Assembly (NCBI GenBank): GCA_004794655.1 | Contig: SMMW01000584.1 | Span: forward strand, 8,662,501-8,726,500 | DNA: 64,000 nt | Origin: Marisa cornuarietis | Taxonomy: Eukaryota > Mollusca > Gastropoda > Architaenioglossa > Ampullariidae | Reading direction: 5' to 3' | Shown: positions 34,304-48,700 of the stretch, in pieces | Layout of the letters: each line of letters opens with the position of its first letter | How positions within the stretch are numbered: position 1 is the first letter of the stretch | Notes under the pieces: generated by a model | What the model was told of the DNA's origin: nothing | Seen by the model: the letters and a program-made list of their open reading frames with translations, nothing else | The model's database searches: none | Position numbers and translations under genes: made by a program

Positions 34304-36771
34304 TTGGCCAGCAAAGCCTCGGCGTTGATCAACCTTTTTGTTTTTTTCAATCCCCAGCTTTTTTTTTTTAACTAAGCAGTTGTCAGGAATATAAACATAA
34401 AATTAGTTGATACAGCATTTGTGTTTACCCTTTTTTAAAAGTTTATGTTGTTTGACTTCATTTTTAATTTCTAAAGATCAAAATCGTTTTAATTTTGTTA
34501 GGATTGGGAACAATTCATGATTTAGCTTGGTTTGCAACAACCATTTTTAGTATAGTGTGTGTGTTCATTAGTCTTGTCTTTTTCAGGCTTTAGTATACAT
34601 TGAGCCAATGCTTTTCTTTTCATGCTACCACACAATCTACAAATGTGTTTTTCACCTAAAGTTTTTTTCATGTCAGCATGCATTGGTAAGAAACGCATGT
34701 TCCAACTTGTTAAATGCAAAGCATTCAGGACAAAAATACTCTTAATTTCAACAAAATATTTATAGAGAAAATGACTTTCATACAAGATATACCAATTTCG
34801 AACAAGAGACCTTGGTTTTGTCACTGTCCTGAATCAACCAGCACGGTCTGCCAAAGCAACAATGAAGTATATTAGCCAGCGACACAAGTTTTTAAAATGT
34901 ACAATTGATAAATTGTGTTTGGTTGACAAGATTTTCTTCTAGCCTGTTCCATTTGGGAAGAATAATTCTTGGGTTGGATGGGAGGGTGTATTCACTTGTT
35001 AGTATTGGTATTGCATGCATATATCTGCAAGCATTTTTAATTGTTCTTTAAGTTTTTTATATGTAATGCCCCCTGCCCTGCTTCTGTCACGAATAACAAA
35101 ACACTTGTCATATTGGGATTCCCATTTTCATCATACATTTGAAAATATTGCAGAAAAAATGTCGTGGTGTGAGTAACATTCACTGTACTCAAGTCACTTT
35201 TTCCTCTTTATTTTAAATGCCAAAGTGTCCTCTTCACCGTGCCACTTAAGTTTAGTAAGTTCAGATTTTGGCTTACCACCAGAAATCTGAACATGTGAGA
35301 GCAGCACGTTTTTACATGATAAATAGACATTTAAAATCTTTAGACAAACAACTAAAACCGTCCAATTGTTTACTTGTGAAAGTTTTATATGGAAGTACGA
35401 AGGTTTAAAAAAAACTCTTGGATTTAGTTGCTAATTTTTATTTGCTATTAGCAGATACGAACAGTTAATGACTTGAGTGCAGTGTTTGAGATGATGGATG
35501 TGTGTAAACACCGAAAGGGTTCTTTGAGATGAATACGATGTTTGTTTTTGCAAGGCTGCCCATTTCAGTTTTCAACTTTTAAATCTTACGTAGTTGGAAT
35601 TAAAGTTTAAAATACTGTACTTGTGTTTTCATGTATTCTGTATTTGTGGAGACCAGTATTGTGGTAAATTTTAAAAAAAAACAGCAAAAGTAGTTAAAAA
35701 AAACAATTTGATGTTTGGTGGAAAGAGAACCTTAAATCCAGATGTGTGGATGATGAGGGATGCAACAATAGCAAGGATCTACCGTCAAAGATTGTACCCA
35801 AAAGTACCTGGTAATCAAAGTCAACAGATTCAAACTAATGGGTCTGGTGATCTTAACAAATGTGGATAGTTCCTGATTTGCAAGTCAGTCTAACCATATG
35901 AGATTTTTCATTTTGACCACACTTCACAATGGGTAGTAAATTATAACACTTTGCATTCATGGTGGCATTTTTCACAAAACGTTTACAACTGTTTGCTTAC
36001 ACAGAAGGCATATTCTGCAAATTTGCTAATGTTCACCCATGCGGTTTGATAAACTTAAACTCAGTCATCTTATTTCTTAACACTTCGGTTCCCCTGTGAA
36101 TAGAAGAATACACTAGACAAAAGTTAATGCTTTTTTTTATTGGTATCTTGCAACTTGTGATGCCATTCGACAAAGCAAGTGTAATAGTATTTAGACTGAT
36201 CTGTTAAACTCCAATTGTCAAACAATTGAGAATGATTTTAAATGATGTTTCCATTGGAGTGTAATATCGATTTGTCTTAATAGTGTATAGCTATTGGATG
36301 GGTGTGGTGGGGGGGGGGAGAGAGCTATTCTCCCAGCTCAAACCGTCAGAAGCTTGAAATTTGTGTAAGTGTAAAGCTGCTTCTGTGCGTTGTAGGTGAA
36401 AAGTTTGGCTAGCGACGAAAGAACTTTGCTTATAAAGATCAGGGTCTTGTAATAAAGGAATTGAAGCTTTACTCGATTAAACGAAAATAACTATATTTTC
36501 CTTTTAATGTCGGAGTAGCTCGAATTAGGCCTAACTGCAGATTTGACCCGGAAAGGAAAAGATAGTGTGCAACGTTATTGCGCATGCGTGTGTGGGATGG
36601 AAGCAGAAATGAAAAACACTGATGCCAAAGAAGAAAAAATTTACTCATTTCGTCACTGACTAATTTATCAGTTTCTTGAGAGATTGATAATATCTAAGTA
36701 GATAGTACGCATTGCGATCAGAGAAGAAGAACCTCCATGTTTTCTGTGAGAAGATAGCAAGAAGGCAGAAT
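34304..36771 (+). other. antizyme 3' UTR and ADAM10 5' flank
   Basis: No coding segment recognised. AT-rich, with an AATAAAG at about 36451 as one possible polyadenylation signal for a long antizyme 3' UTR. The final 300 bases should include the ADAM10 promoter and 5' UTR; no TATA box is evident. Confidence 0.45.
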
Positions 36772-39700
36772 ATGGTTCGATTGAAAAGGCTGCTGTTGTG
36801 CGTCTGCTTCTTATACCGAATGAGGATAGCAGGTACAAGGATCGGCTGAAACAAAAGTTGGGCATCACTTAGCTGTTTTTTAACATTTATATTAATAAGC
36901 AAAAATAATTGGAACGTTTACGTTCCTTGATTTTTTTAAATTCCAGGCACCACTTCTAATGCACGGGAGTAAGCTTATAAACAGCTGTTGGGCTGTTCGA
37001 TAATTATTTTTAAATTAGTTTTTGTTAAAATAAAACTAGGTGATTTTGCTGCCGAGTTCGAAATATTAATGTTCATACGTTTTACCATTAATAACTAAAT
37101 AAAATTATTGATGATTCGTCATTTTCAAAACGTTGTGCAGCAGTCGCAGTAATTGTTATCAAAGAAAGCGTCATTACGTGCTGCCTCCCTTACATACAGG
37201 CTCGTTATCTCACAAACCCAGCCTCTCATCGCGCTTTTATGTCGCCACCTTTGACTCTCGCCCAACATTTGTGTTGGGTGGATGGCGACGAGATAACTGT
37301 GTCTGGTTAGAATTTAGTTCCTGTTGTTGCTGTTGTTGAAAGTCCAGTAAGTGGTAAAATGCTCGCTTGTAAGCACAGCAGTAAGGGCCAGTAGGTCCTG
37401 GGTTATTGACCTCATCTCAGGGCACGTTATCTGTCTAGATATGACAGCCATTGAGGACTAGCATCAGGATCTCTTTTTTTCTGAGTCCTTTCCCATCATT
37501 ACCTTTCAACCACCTAACACAAAACCATTGCCAGATGTTTATCTGTATCAGTCAACCAGCAAACTATCCAGGCCCATTCTTAGCCCCCGCGACGCCTGAG
37601 GCATAGGGCAAGTGCAGGGCTCTCGACCATAGCCTAGTTAACATAATAATAAAAAGCTCAGGAACCCTGACAACTATCAAAAGCGTGGGGCTCTAAGCAG
37701 ATGCCTCGTCTGCCTGCCCCTAAGCACAGCTCTGCAACTATCATTTTGTTTACCATATTATTTGTCATTGAAAATGGTTTGTCTGAGTTGTATCTGCTCA
37801 CTTCTGGTGGAGACATGGTTCTCCATGCCATTGCCCAAGTAATAGAGTTTACTGCACTTCCACATTTCTTTTTGAGGCTTTTGAGAAAAGACAAAGCATA
37901 AGGAATAAAGGATACCTTATAATTTCATGGATTGTTTTTCACTGCTTTTGCTGCATCATTTCTTACAATAAACATCTTCCACTAACGAGTTCTGTCTCCT
38001 GTTCTTCGTTCTGCCATTTTGCTTTGATTTTTTACTGTACAGGATTCTGCGCCTCCCTCATGGATGCTTTTAACTGTTCTGGCATTGTGGACCATGCCGT
38101 TTTCCATTTTTGATTTACAAACCACGTAGGCTGCTACGTGTTCTGTAGATTAGATTCTGGATCTATGCACTTCAGAAATGTCGTCTGGGGAGATGTGCAT
38201 TTGTATCATCCTGCATTCGTGCGTATAACTGGACTGCTGTCGCCTTCACTTCTTCAGTGCCAGGACTTGTCTCTATTCTCAGCTGTGTTGCCCTGAAACT
38301 TCAAATTCAGTATTGCAATTAACCTTTATTTTTTACTGGCCTACACTTGAAATTCAAGATATTGTTTATACCGATCTTTGCTTTGTGAAGATTAACTTCA
38401 AAGGAAAGTCTGGCAGGAAGGGAGTGAGCATAAATAATGATAAGAACAGTGAAACTTACTGTTTTTGATATCAACATCCATTATTATTATGTTTGTATGT
38501 TTTTTCTTTGTATTAAAGTACTTTGAGCCTCCTTTTAATGGTGGGGAAAAGCTCTGTACAAATTAACTTCATTCATTCATTCTTTAGAACAAAGGATGTA
38601 GACTGAAAACATTTGTAGATACAAAGGTACGATGTTCCAATGTATATATACAAGTAATGATGTATGCATGTAATACGATTCCACATGGTAAAGGGCTTAT
38701 GTTGATTATTAGACGTCCTCATTCATCATCCAAAACGGACTCCATTTTTGTTAACATTGTCAGTGCTGGGTTAAGAAGACAATGTAATTGATGCGTATTA
38801 TGTGACTGGTCTGATGTGTCTGTATTTTCTTTTGGCTCCTATTTCCTCATTGTTCCCCCCTCCCCTTTTTTGCGGTGGGAGGAAAATGGGTGGTATGATA
38901 AATGGCTTCCTTGAATTAAACTCTAAAAATGCTGGAATTTCTTTAAAGAAGCAGGCACAGGATGTTGACATACCTAGTAATATTGTTCACATCTGTAATG
39001 TAACCATCTATTTCAAGATTAAACTAATAAATTTGTCATAGAGCATAGTCAAACTTCTTTTTTAAATTGAAGTGTTGTAAAGGTTTGAAATTGTTCTTTT
39101 TCAGAACAAGAACAATTAAATGATTACATTTTGGACTACCAGCCATTGACTTATGATCCTTTGGATTTACACAATAGGCATGACAGAATAAAACGCTCAG
39201 TAGACCAGCACTTACAACTATCATTTTCTGCATATGGAAGGTATACACCCATGTTTTAAAAACAAATACTGAGTTGATGTTGTACATTTTTTTTCCCCCA
39301 CTTTTCTGTGGAAAGCTTCAGTAGTATTAGCTGGTCTCTTATAATCATTTTTTCTCATTTTATTCTTGGCCCAGTAGTAGGTTTGTCCACTTAAGTCAGT
39401 GAGAGAAAGGGGCTATTAAAATGTTGATATGTCACTTATCCTAGTAGCAAGAATATTACTATTTTTCTGTATTTCAAAATGTGTGTTTTGCAGGTTAGAT
39501 TGTGCTTCCATGGTGCAGCGTCACGCAGCAAAGATTCTAGATTTATGGCATGTTTTTCTCAGTTAAAGAATATTAGAACTGCAGTAGGCTTAGAAATACA
39601 AGTGCACAGTACATTTTAGGTCTTCTCAGAAGTGCTGGAAACATGCATAATTATAAACATTACATAAACTTTCAGAGCAGATGTATTTTTAATCCTGCTT

Positions 39701-42700
39701 CAGTGAAGCATCCAGCCTTTGTTTAAGATAGCATAAACATAGTTTATCATTACATAGTTTGCCATGATATTTCATGTTACATGTTGTCAATATCATTTCC
39801 TTGGTGACTTCTGAGGTTTTTTCCCAATTTGCATAAGGTTTACATTTAAACTGAATAATAATACTTCATCTATTTGTGGTTGTTTCAGGGATTTCAAGCT
39901 AAAGCTACAAAAAGACAATTCCATATTTAGCACAGACCATCAAACGTTAAATGGTGATGGTTCTTTATCACCTGTAGATACATCATTTATTTACAGTGGG
40001 TTTTTGGAAGGTAAGAAAAGAACCAACATTGCAACATATCTTAAAAACATATTAAATGACTAGTTAAAGCAGCTCTAGAACAGCAAGGTGACATACCATT
40101 TGTGAAACCAGGTAGTTTAACAAATGTCAGATGAATCAGATATCTTTCTTAACAGTGTTAAGGAATGTAATAGTTCACCTATATTTTTTCCTTTTTTAAA
40201 TATGGTTTTGGAGTGAAAATGATTGAATATGATACATATGCCTATTCAGCTGCTATGTTGCTAAAAGTGTATGTTGTGAATGAGTTGAAGCAAATGGTAA
40301 AGAGTAGCCATGCCTATTTGTAAGAGTAACAGACACCTGAAATCATTTGTGCCATCTGCAGTCCAGTTGCTCAATCTTAGATGAATTGTCAACGATGTAT
40401 GTGTGTGTGTGTGATGTTGTAGGTGCATACTTGATTTCCTTGTAATTTTTTTTTTTTATCTATATATATATATATATATGATATATGCTACTTGCTCACT
40501 TCTTTCTTTTTTTCCTTTTTTTCTTCATTTTTCAATTTTTTATTTATTTTTTTTTATTATTATTATTCTTTTTTTTCATTGTTGAACTAGAGCACATTCA
40601 CATATTCAAATTGCCCACTGGGACAAATAAAGTTGGTCATTGTCATAGCATAGTGACCATAAGAGCAGTTGTTCATTGTGTTTAGGCTTAGAGCATGGTA
40701 TGTGGTAAGCCCAATTATGTCATTTCCCTCCACTGATAAATTTCCTAATTGAATTTTCAGAGCTCTTTATCACCTTAATGTTGCCAATCTTTATGGCCTC
40801 TTTTTGTTTTTTGTTTAATGCTGCTTGTGTCTTCTGTACTCATTGTCTGTTCCAAAATTTTCTCTTACAGCTATCTTTAGCCTGAATATCATTAAAAGTC
40901 AGTGATAAATTCAAAATTTTGTTTTGACAGATGTACCCAACAGCTATGCTCACATTGCTGTAATAAATGGAACTGCACGAGGCTATGTACAAGTTCCTGG
41001 CCATACCACATTTTATATAGAACCTGCTGAAATTTACTTTAGAAATCCAGGATTCCACACAGTCATTTACCCTCAGACTCACATGAACATAAATCCTTAT
41101 AGGTAAGCAGCTACCACCATCCTAATTATTGTTTATTTACTTCTTTTCAAAATAAATGAATTAGCTGTTCAGAGCTTAAGATTCTTTTCATATCCTTGTT
41201 TGGTGGTGCATGAGGTCAATCTGAACACTTTGCCTTAGCTTAATGTTCTTTTATTTGGAGATGAGCAGTTTGCATGATCGCTGTTTGAGACCCCTTTTTT
41301 CTCTCTTTATCTCTCTCTCACACACACACGTGTTTTTTTTACAGTAGAAAATCACTTTTTTTCAGACATCGACGAGAAGCTGAACTAGGCGTGTGTGGTA
41401 ATGATGCTGCTGCAGAGTGGATGAAGAGGCATGCAGACTCGGTCATTCAGGATCAACCTCTTAACAGAGCTGCTCGGGTGTGTTATGATGAAAGTATAGT
41501 AATTCACAGATCTCTGAGAAGATGGAGATATTTACTTTTTGTTGCTTAATGAAATGAGTATGAGTAAACCATTTTGATGTACTTGGAGTTTTAGTGGGGG
41601 GTTTTCCTTTCTCTCTCACACACACACACATTTTTTGGGGGTCTTTTCCTCTCTCCCTAATAACTTTATATTTGGGGAATGAGGATATGGACAGAAGAGC
41701 TGATAAACTTTGCTGACCTTATTGTCTGTGCATTTGTGCTCTGCCAAGTATGCATCAGAGACAGAAGAAAGACACAGACCACACCTGAAGTACATTGCTG
41801 AAAATAACAGTAGTCATCGAAAGAAAAGAGCCACGATTGGGGAGAAAAACACATGCTACCTATATCTCAGAGCTGACCCCATTTTATGGGAACACATCAA
41901 GTTCAAAAAGTACAATACAAAGCTGGTTAGTACAGGTGTTTTCTTCCTTTTTTAAATTGCGTTAACGCTTAAGAAAACTGCATTTTTTTCAAATAGCTTA
42001 TATGTTTTAATTCTGAGTTATCAAAAAACATTGCTTAAAGAATTTTGCATCTCACATTTGCTTTATTGATGCTTGGTAACCTGCTGCATAAATTGGTGTT
42101 AATCAAGTGATAAATTCTTTTAAAATGTAAAACTGACAAATTATAATTTAAATTGCTCTAGAATGCATGCAGATCTTGGTCATTTTATACTTTAGTTTGC
42201 TTGATTTATCTGTAATAAATCCTACTTGAAATTTCAAGTTACGTTTAGGTTTTATTCTTGTTCCTTTGTAATGAGCGAATAATAGTCAAGCATGATACTT
42301 TTTCCAATCTTCAGAGTGATGAGAGAACACAAGAAGAAATCCTGGCCTTCTTTGCAAACCATGTTAGTGCTGTCAAGAACATTTACTCAAAGACAGAGTT
42401 CCACACATATGATTATGCCATGAAATATGTTGGCGTTGACTTTGTAGTTCAAAGAACAAGTGTAAGTAATGTTGCATCAGAACTTTACTGGCATGGTAGG
42501 AGAATGAAAATTTTTTGGTTAATCACCTCCTTTTCGCCTCTCTACCTGCAGCCTTTGTTGATTGATTTGCTCATGGCTCATTTTACAGCATGTAGTTATA
42601 CAAAAACACCAGCTTATCCATATCTTTAGATTGATAATCATGTAACAGTCTGTTGGTGGCAGCATCTTCTGCTGTGTCACTAGAATGCAGTCTTTGGGAA

Positions 42701-45700
42701 GTGAACAGGGTGAAAGAGATTCTTTCCAATCAGTAGTACTAGGGCAGATATAATGACCAACATAAAAGTGTGATGAAGTCAAAATGACAGATGCAGGAGA
42801 TCTAGAAGAGAGTGGGACATGATTCTCCTCATACTTTTTATTGTGATTTTACAGATAATGACTCTGGAGAACCAGTTTTGTAATACCAATCGTGCCACTA
42901 GTTACTGCAACCGCAACATTGATGTTACAAACTTCCTCAACCTTAACTCCTTGGATCAGCATGATGAGTTCTGCTTAGCATATGTTTTCACCTTCCGAGA
43001 TTTCACCAAAGGAACACTGGGACTTGCCTGGGTAGGGTCTGACTCAAGTAAGTATAGTACATAATATGGTATGTCCAGATGTGTGAACTTCAGGGGTGGG
43101 TTGCATGTGAGGTGTTGAAAATGTCTTTAACTGCCAGTGTCAAATCAATTTGGCTAAGTTTGGTCTGAATGAATAGTTAACTTGCCGCTGGAGACAAGTC
43201 ACTTAACGTTCATTTTCAGCACCTCATATGCACACCAACCAATGGCAATTTGTGGAAGTTAAGCCAAAAAACTTGGGCTGCCAGAACACAATCATCCTGT
43301 GCTAGCAATATATTTGAGGGGAAAAATACTCAAAACCCAGCACATAATCAAGAATGCATCTTTATAAATTGATGTATTTATTGGGGCTATTCATAGCTGC
43401 ATGGAATATTTAGCTGGTTTTTCTCACACTAAAGGGATTACCTATAATTTATTGTTTTTTATTCTTCATTTATTATTATTGTTCATTTATATGCCAGTTT
43501 TGGTCTGTCTTAAGTACCATACACTGAGTAATGTTTAAGCCACCATACAAATGACACAAAGGGAATTGTGACTACACCTATATGAGAGAAGAGACTTTGT
43601 ACAAATGTTGTTGGAAGGGGTAAAGGAGCTTATTGTAAGCTGTTTTGGGTGTATTTTTAGGAGCAGCTGGAGGGGTGTGTGAACGACACAAGGACTACCC
43701 TGAAGGAGGAGGGCGTGTCAGCAAGAGTCTCAACACAGGGATAGTCACTGTCATCAATTATGGAAAGGCTGTTCCAGCTAGAGTGTCACAGCTTACCTTT
43801 GCCCATGAGATTGGCCATAACTTTGGATCACCTGTAAGCCTTGGAAATTTTTTGTCAGGAGTTATTTGTATAGTAGGCCTGTATCTGCACAAAAGGCATT
43901 GGAGCAAGATGGAGTTCCTACATTACAATTTGTTCACATTCTTTTATCAGATTATTGTAACAAATGAAACTTCAGTAATAGTTTTATTTTTATTAAATTT
44001 TGTTAATGTGCTTTTTGTGTTGAGATGTCTGGTGTGCAGAGATCATATGACCTTATATTGATGTGTTTACATCCCATTTTAGAGAAGAAAGTATTACATC
44101 ACTGCCTCATAATTTGAGGGTAAATAACCACCATGATATTTTAAAAAGTATGCCTGTTTATTTTCAGCATGACAGTGGCCCGCTATGTGCACCATATGGA
44201 ACCAATCGCAAAGAGGCTGAAGATGGCAACTATATTATGTTTGCTAGCGCGACCATGGGAGATAAGCCTAATAACGATGACTTTTCAGTGTGCAGTCTGG
44301 ATAACATCACACGTGTTCTTGATGCAGTGCTAAATGAACGATATGGAAAAGTGAACTGCTTCCAGAGTAAGACAAATGTTACCATCTATAACTATAATAC
44401 CATAATGTAGTGAACAGCATGAATCTTGGTGGTGTAACAGTAAAGCATGCACTGCCTGAATGTGGTCTAAAGCAATGCATAATATGCCAGGAGTACTTAC
44501 TCCTCTTCATACCTAAGGCGGTACATAAGGCATCCACTAGAGACCTCCATTTCTTCTTCCTACTGTACCAGATGACATGACTATATGGAGATCACCGTCT
44601 AGCTACCTCAAATCCAGCTGTCCAAACCCGTGCACCACTGTAGGACTTGAAAACAGCTCAGCCCCCTTCCATCCCACCTGTCTCGCTAGTGAGCCTCTCT
44701 ACTCCAGTTTTAAGCCCGGCTTCACGCAGTTCAGACGTGTGTCAGCTACCTCGTTTCTTTTGGATATGCCGTGTGAGGCCTGTGAAGTGTGGTTTTCTGC
44801 TGTCTATCATAGTCCCAGTACCGACAGCCTGGCGTCCCTTTTATTCCTGTGAAGTTTGCCGCTTCTTCAACTAAAAGGGACAAAGTTGCGGCAGGTGGTC
44901 TGAGATGAAACACGGCGGGAAGGTTACGCTTCGGATTGTTAATTGCTCTTATCTTAGAGCAATATAAGGTAAGGCTAGAACAGCTAATTATATCCCACTA
45001 CCCAGAAAGAGGGTTTCCCGACACCGCCACCTTTCTCTTAGAGAAGTAGTAGGGGCTGGGGGCATGAAAGAATGTTTCTTCTGCCCCTCCCCTGTGGAAT
45101 TTACGGGTCCAGTGGTGTCAGATATTACCTGTCTGGTAGTTGTTAAGTAGTGCAGGCGGTTTTGCACTGATGCTTGACAGCAACTTCCCCAGTTGGAAGG
45201 TTTGTGCATTGAGGCATGAGCTGTTGCCACTAGTCCAGCCTTTGGGATATGCAGCGCTATAGTCATTTAGACTATAGGCTGGCGTTATTGTGTGCATCAC
45301 TAGGTTCTACCTACGGATCTTGCACCCTATCCTGACTCATTGGTGACAGTTGGCTGGGTATCAGCAGCAGAGCAGGGAGTAGATACGGCAGCCTGCTTGA
45401 CAGGTCCGATGGCAGCGTTGCATAGCTCAGTCAAGGCGGCCTCACTCTACAGCCCGGATAGATTTGGTGTGTGATTTCTTTTGTTTGATGTTCACCTATG
45501 GTTGTTTGTAGGGGTTCTTACAAGGTGGGCGACCACTCCCTCCACCTGTTAGTTATTCTCCATATAGTCATGTCATCTGGTACAGTACGAAGAAGAAATA
45601 CCATTTTTGGTGGTAAAATTTCTTTCTTCGAGTACTTACCAGATGACATGGCAGCTAGCTCCCTCCCGCCTCCCCGCAGTGGGTTCCAGACTCAATCCAG

Positions 45701-48700
45701 GCTTAAAACTGGGGTAGAGAGGCTCACTAGCGAGACAGGTGGGATGGAAGGGGCCTGAGCTGTTTTCAAGTCCTACCGTGGTGCACGGGTTTGGACAGCT
45801 GGATTTGAGGTAGCTAGAGGGTGATCTCCATATAGTCATGTCATCTGGTACAGTACGAAGAAGAAAGAAATTTTACCACCAAAAATGGTATTTTTGTCTC
45901 TCAGCAGCAAGTTTAGCCATGCTGTTCCAGGAGAGTTTCTGGTCCTTTAATTCTTGTTCCTCTGACCTTCGCCATGTTTCTTTTGGCCGACCACGCTATT
46001 TTGGGTGGTGCCTATGGTTTCATTCTGCACACATTGTTACAGTATTTCTGGTTTCTCAGCCAGAACGGGAATACTGGCCCCGGGGAATCGGGCACGTGGG
46101 CAGTATATACGTCAACTCTAGCTGCCCACATCAACATAAACTTGCAGGGGAACCACGCACACAATAGTCACACGTCGATCATTCAGTTTCACTACTTGGT
46201 TCACGAGCCCCCACCCCTGCTCTTCCCCGAACAAAATACTCAACGACGTGTGATTTAACATATGATAATAAGACAAGATTTATTTACCACAAAACATAAA
46301 AACAATGCATACAATCAAATGGACTTATTTAGGGGGGTCCCCGTATTATCCTTGCTAAAGCATACTTTCAGTGTTACAGTGCTGTTACCTCTCTCTAAGC
46401 TACCATTGACTCTCTCAAGCGCACCAACTTAGCTCTGTTACAGCTGTTTTTTGTGAGTCCACGCTGATGGGTAGGTGGAGACCAGTTCTCCTGCCGACTG
46501 TCACGACACACTGATGACCTTCCTCGTAGTATTGTCTGACCGTCCGTTGTCCTCCTCACTCGATCTGCCAACCACGTCAGAGAGCGACGACTGCTCTTCC
46601 CGCGACACAGATTCGCGCTCTGTCCCAATCCAGGGCACACTTGGTTCCTTCGACGACTGTAATGCCACGTACAGCCGCCGAACGAACGCCACCAATCGAC
46701 GTTCTCCTTCCTTGAGAAGTGACGACTTCTGACTGCCTTAGCGTCAAACGTCTACCTCTCACAGGTAGTGCAAGTCCTGGTCACGTAGCCCTTTGATTTC
46801 CACGGCAACAGCTGACAGTCCCTCGTCACTGACTGGCCCCCCTGCCTCAAGGTTCTCTAACCCAACGTCTTTCCTCCCGAGTCTTGCCCTCGTGGCTTAA
46901 GACTCGGTCTCGAGGTAAAAGTGTAGCTGGCTTTAGAAAGCTGGTCGCTTCGGCTGCTGACCGATTTGCTCCATCCACGTTGGCATTGTGTCAAGAAGTA
47001 TCCGCCAAGTTCTCGTCTCCCCACTTTAATTTCCACATTCGTACAGACACATACAACGAGGGATGCCATTGGTCACTCACCCATCATCCAATCGTCACTC
47101 ACCCATCATCCAATCGTCAACAAGTATAGCCAACACCGACGAGGAAATCTGCTCCCATGACCGATGGCCCCGCCTACTGGTGGCGCAATGGACATGTGCC
47201 TAATCCTCCCTCCCTGTGTCCTACTTACTGGGTCCTGGCAGACAGGTGTGCGAGACCCCAGAGGTGTCACTCTCCCCAGACGTCATTGGCGCCTCTGCCC
47301 ATGCAACATCTCCACTCTTCTACCCCAAACAACACCTCTGCGCTAGACATACGCCCCTCTTTTCTTTCCCTAGACCCTAATTGGGGAGATTGTTACCTTC
47401 CCATCAGAGTTAACATATGACACACATGCCCTAGCTATTTCCATCTTCTTTTTTTGATTGTGGTTGTCATGGTTGTGCAGCTGGCTCTTGTAAGGATTTC
47501 TTCAGTCATTATGTTAGGCCAGAATAGCTTGAAAATTTTCCTGAGACATTTGGTTTGAAAGGTCTCTAGTTTCTGCTTGATTTTTGCTATTTTCCGGCAC
47601 ACACTTCCATAGTGTAAGACCGAAAAGGCATTGCTTCTGAAGATTCTTAATTTTGTATTCTTCCTTAAATCTTTGGATTTACAAGTTTCTTTTAGCATGG
47701 AAAAGGCTTGATTTTCTTTGGTGAGTTTGTTCTTCACATCCTTTTCTGTATCTCCAGCTGTTTCTACTAGACTGCCAAGGTATTCTTGGACTTTCTTTAC
47801 TTCTTTGCTGTCAATTACATCACAGAAGTAGCATCAGTTTATTTTTTCTGTTTCATTTTGGCCTACTGCAGAGCACTCTCAAAACATAGTTTCAGAAGTC
47901 ACTTTGAAGGTAATATTTCATTGATAAAGCTTTCTGCGTTTACATTTTTATAGGTTTTTCTTTTGTTTGTTTTGTTTTCCCATTCTTTTGTGATTTAAAA
48001 CAATTTTTTTTATGACCATGTGTCATAATTCAGAGTCAACGCAAGCATTTTGTGGAAATGGCATCACAGAGGGTGAGGAAAAGTGTGACTGTGGCTATGC
48101 AGCAGACTGCGATGACAAATGTTGCTATGGCAAGGGTTCCTCGGCAGGTCAGGAGTGCACACTAAGGGAAGGCTACCAGTGCAGGTAATTATCATTTTAC
48201 AGTGCTTTTCAGAATGATAACATCCAGACATATGCCATTTTTGTGCTGTGAGGTTTTACACAAAACCAGTCTTGTACTTGCTATTCTTTGTTTTCTTACC
48301 TGTTTTCTAGTCCCACTGCAGGACCATGCTGTTCTCGAGACTGTGGCTATATTTTGCAAGACAAGAGATCTGTGTGCCAGCCACAGGATGACTGCAAAGC
48401 TGAAAGTCTTTGTGGATATCCTTTGCTATATAAATTACCTTGCAGTGTGCTTAAAATCATCTAAGACATTTTAATGGACACTTTTGTGGAAGGTTTTTTT
48501 CAGGGGTGGAGGGGGGGAGTGGCGGTGACTTGGTCTACTTATTTTGCTTGATAGATTTGTTGTTTGTCTTTATATACCACCACCCAGCTCATTTTGTTCT
48601 TGAGGTATTTGTCATTCTGTACTGCCACCACCATTATATACCACCAGGCCTATTTTGTACTTTGCGTCACAATATTCACTGCTAGTCCCATGCAGTTTCC

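Noticed and set aside
42462..42629. Read-through of ADAM10 exon 7
   Set aside because: A consensus donor at 42462 and the continuation of the metalloprotease in exon 8 show this is intron.
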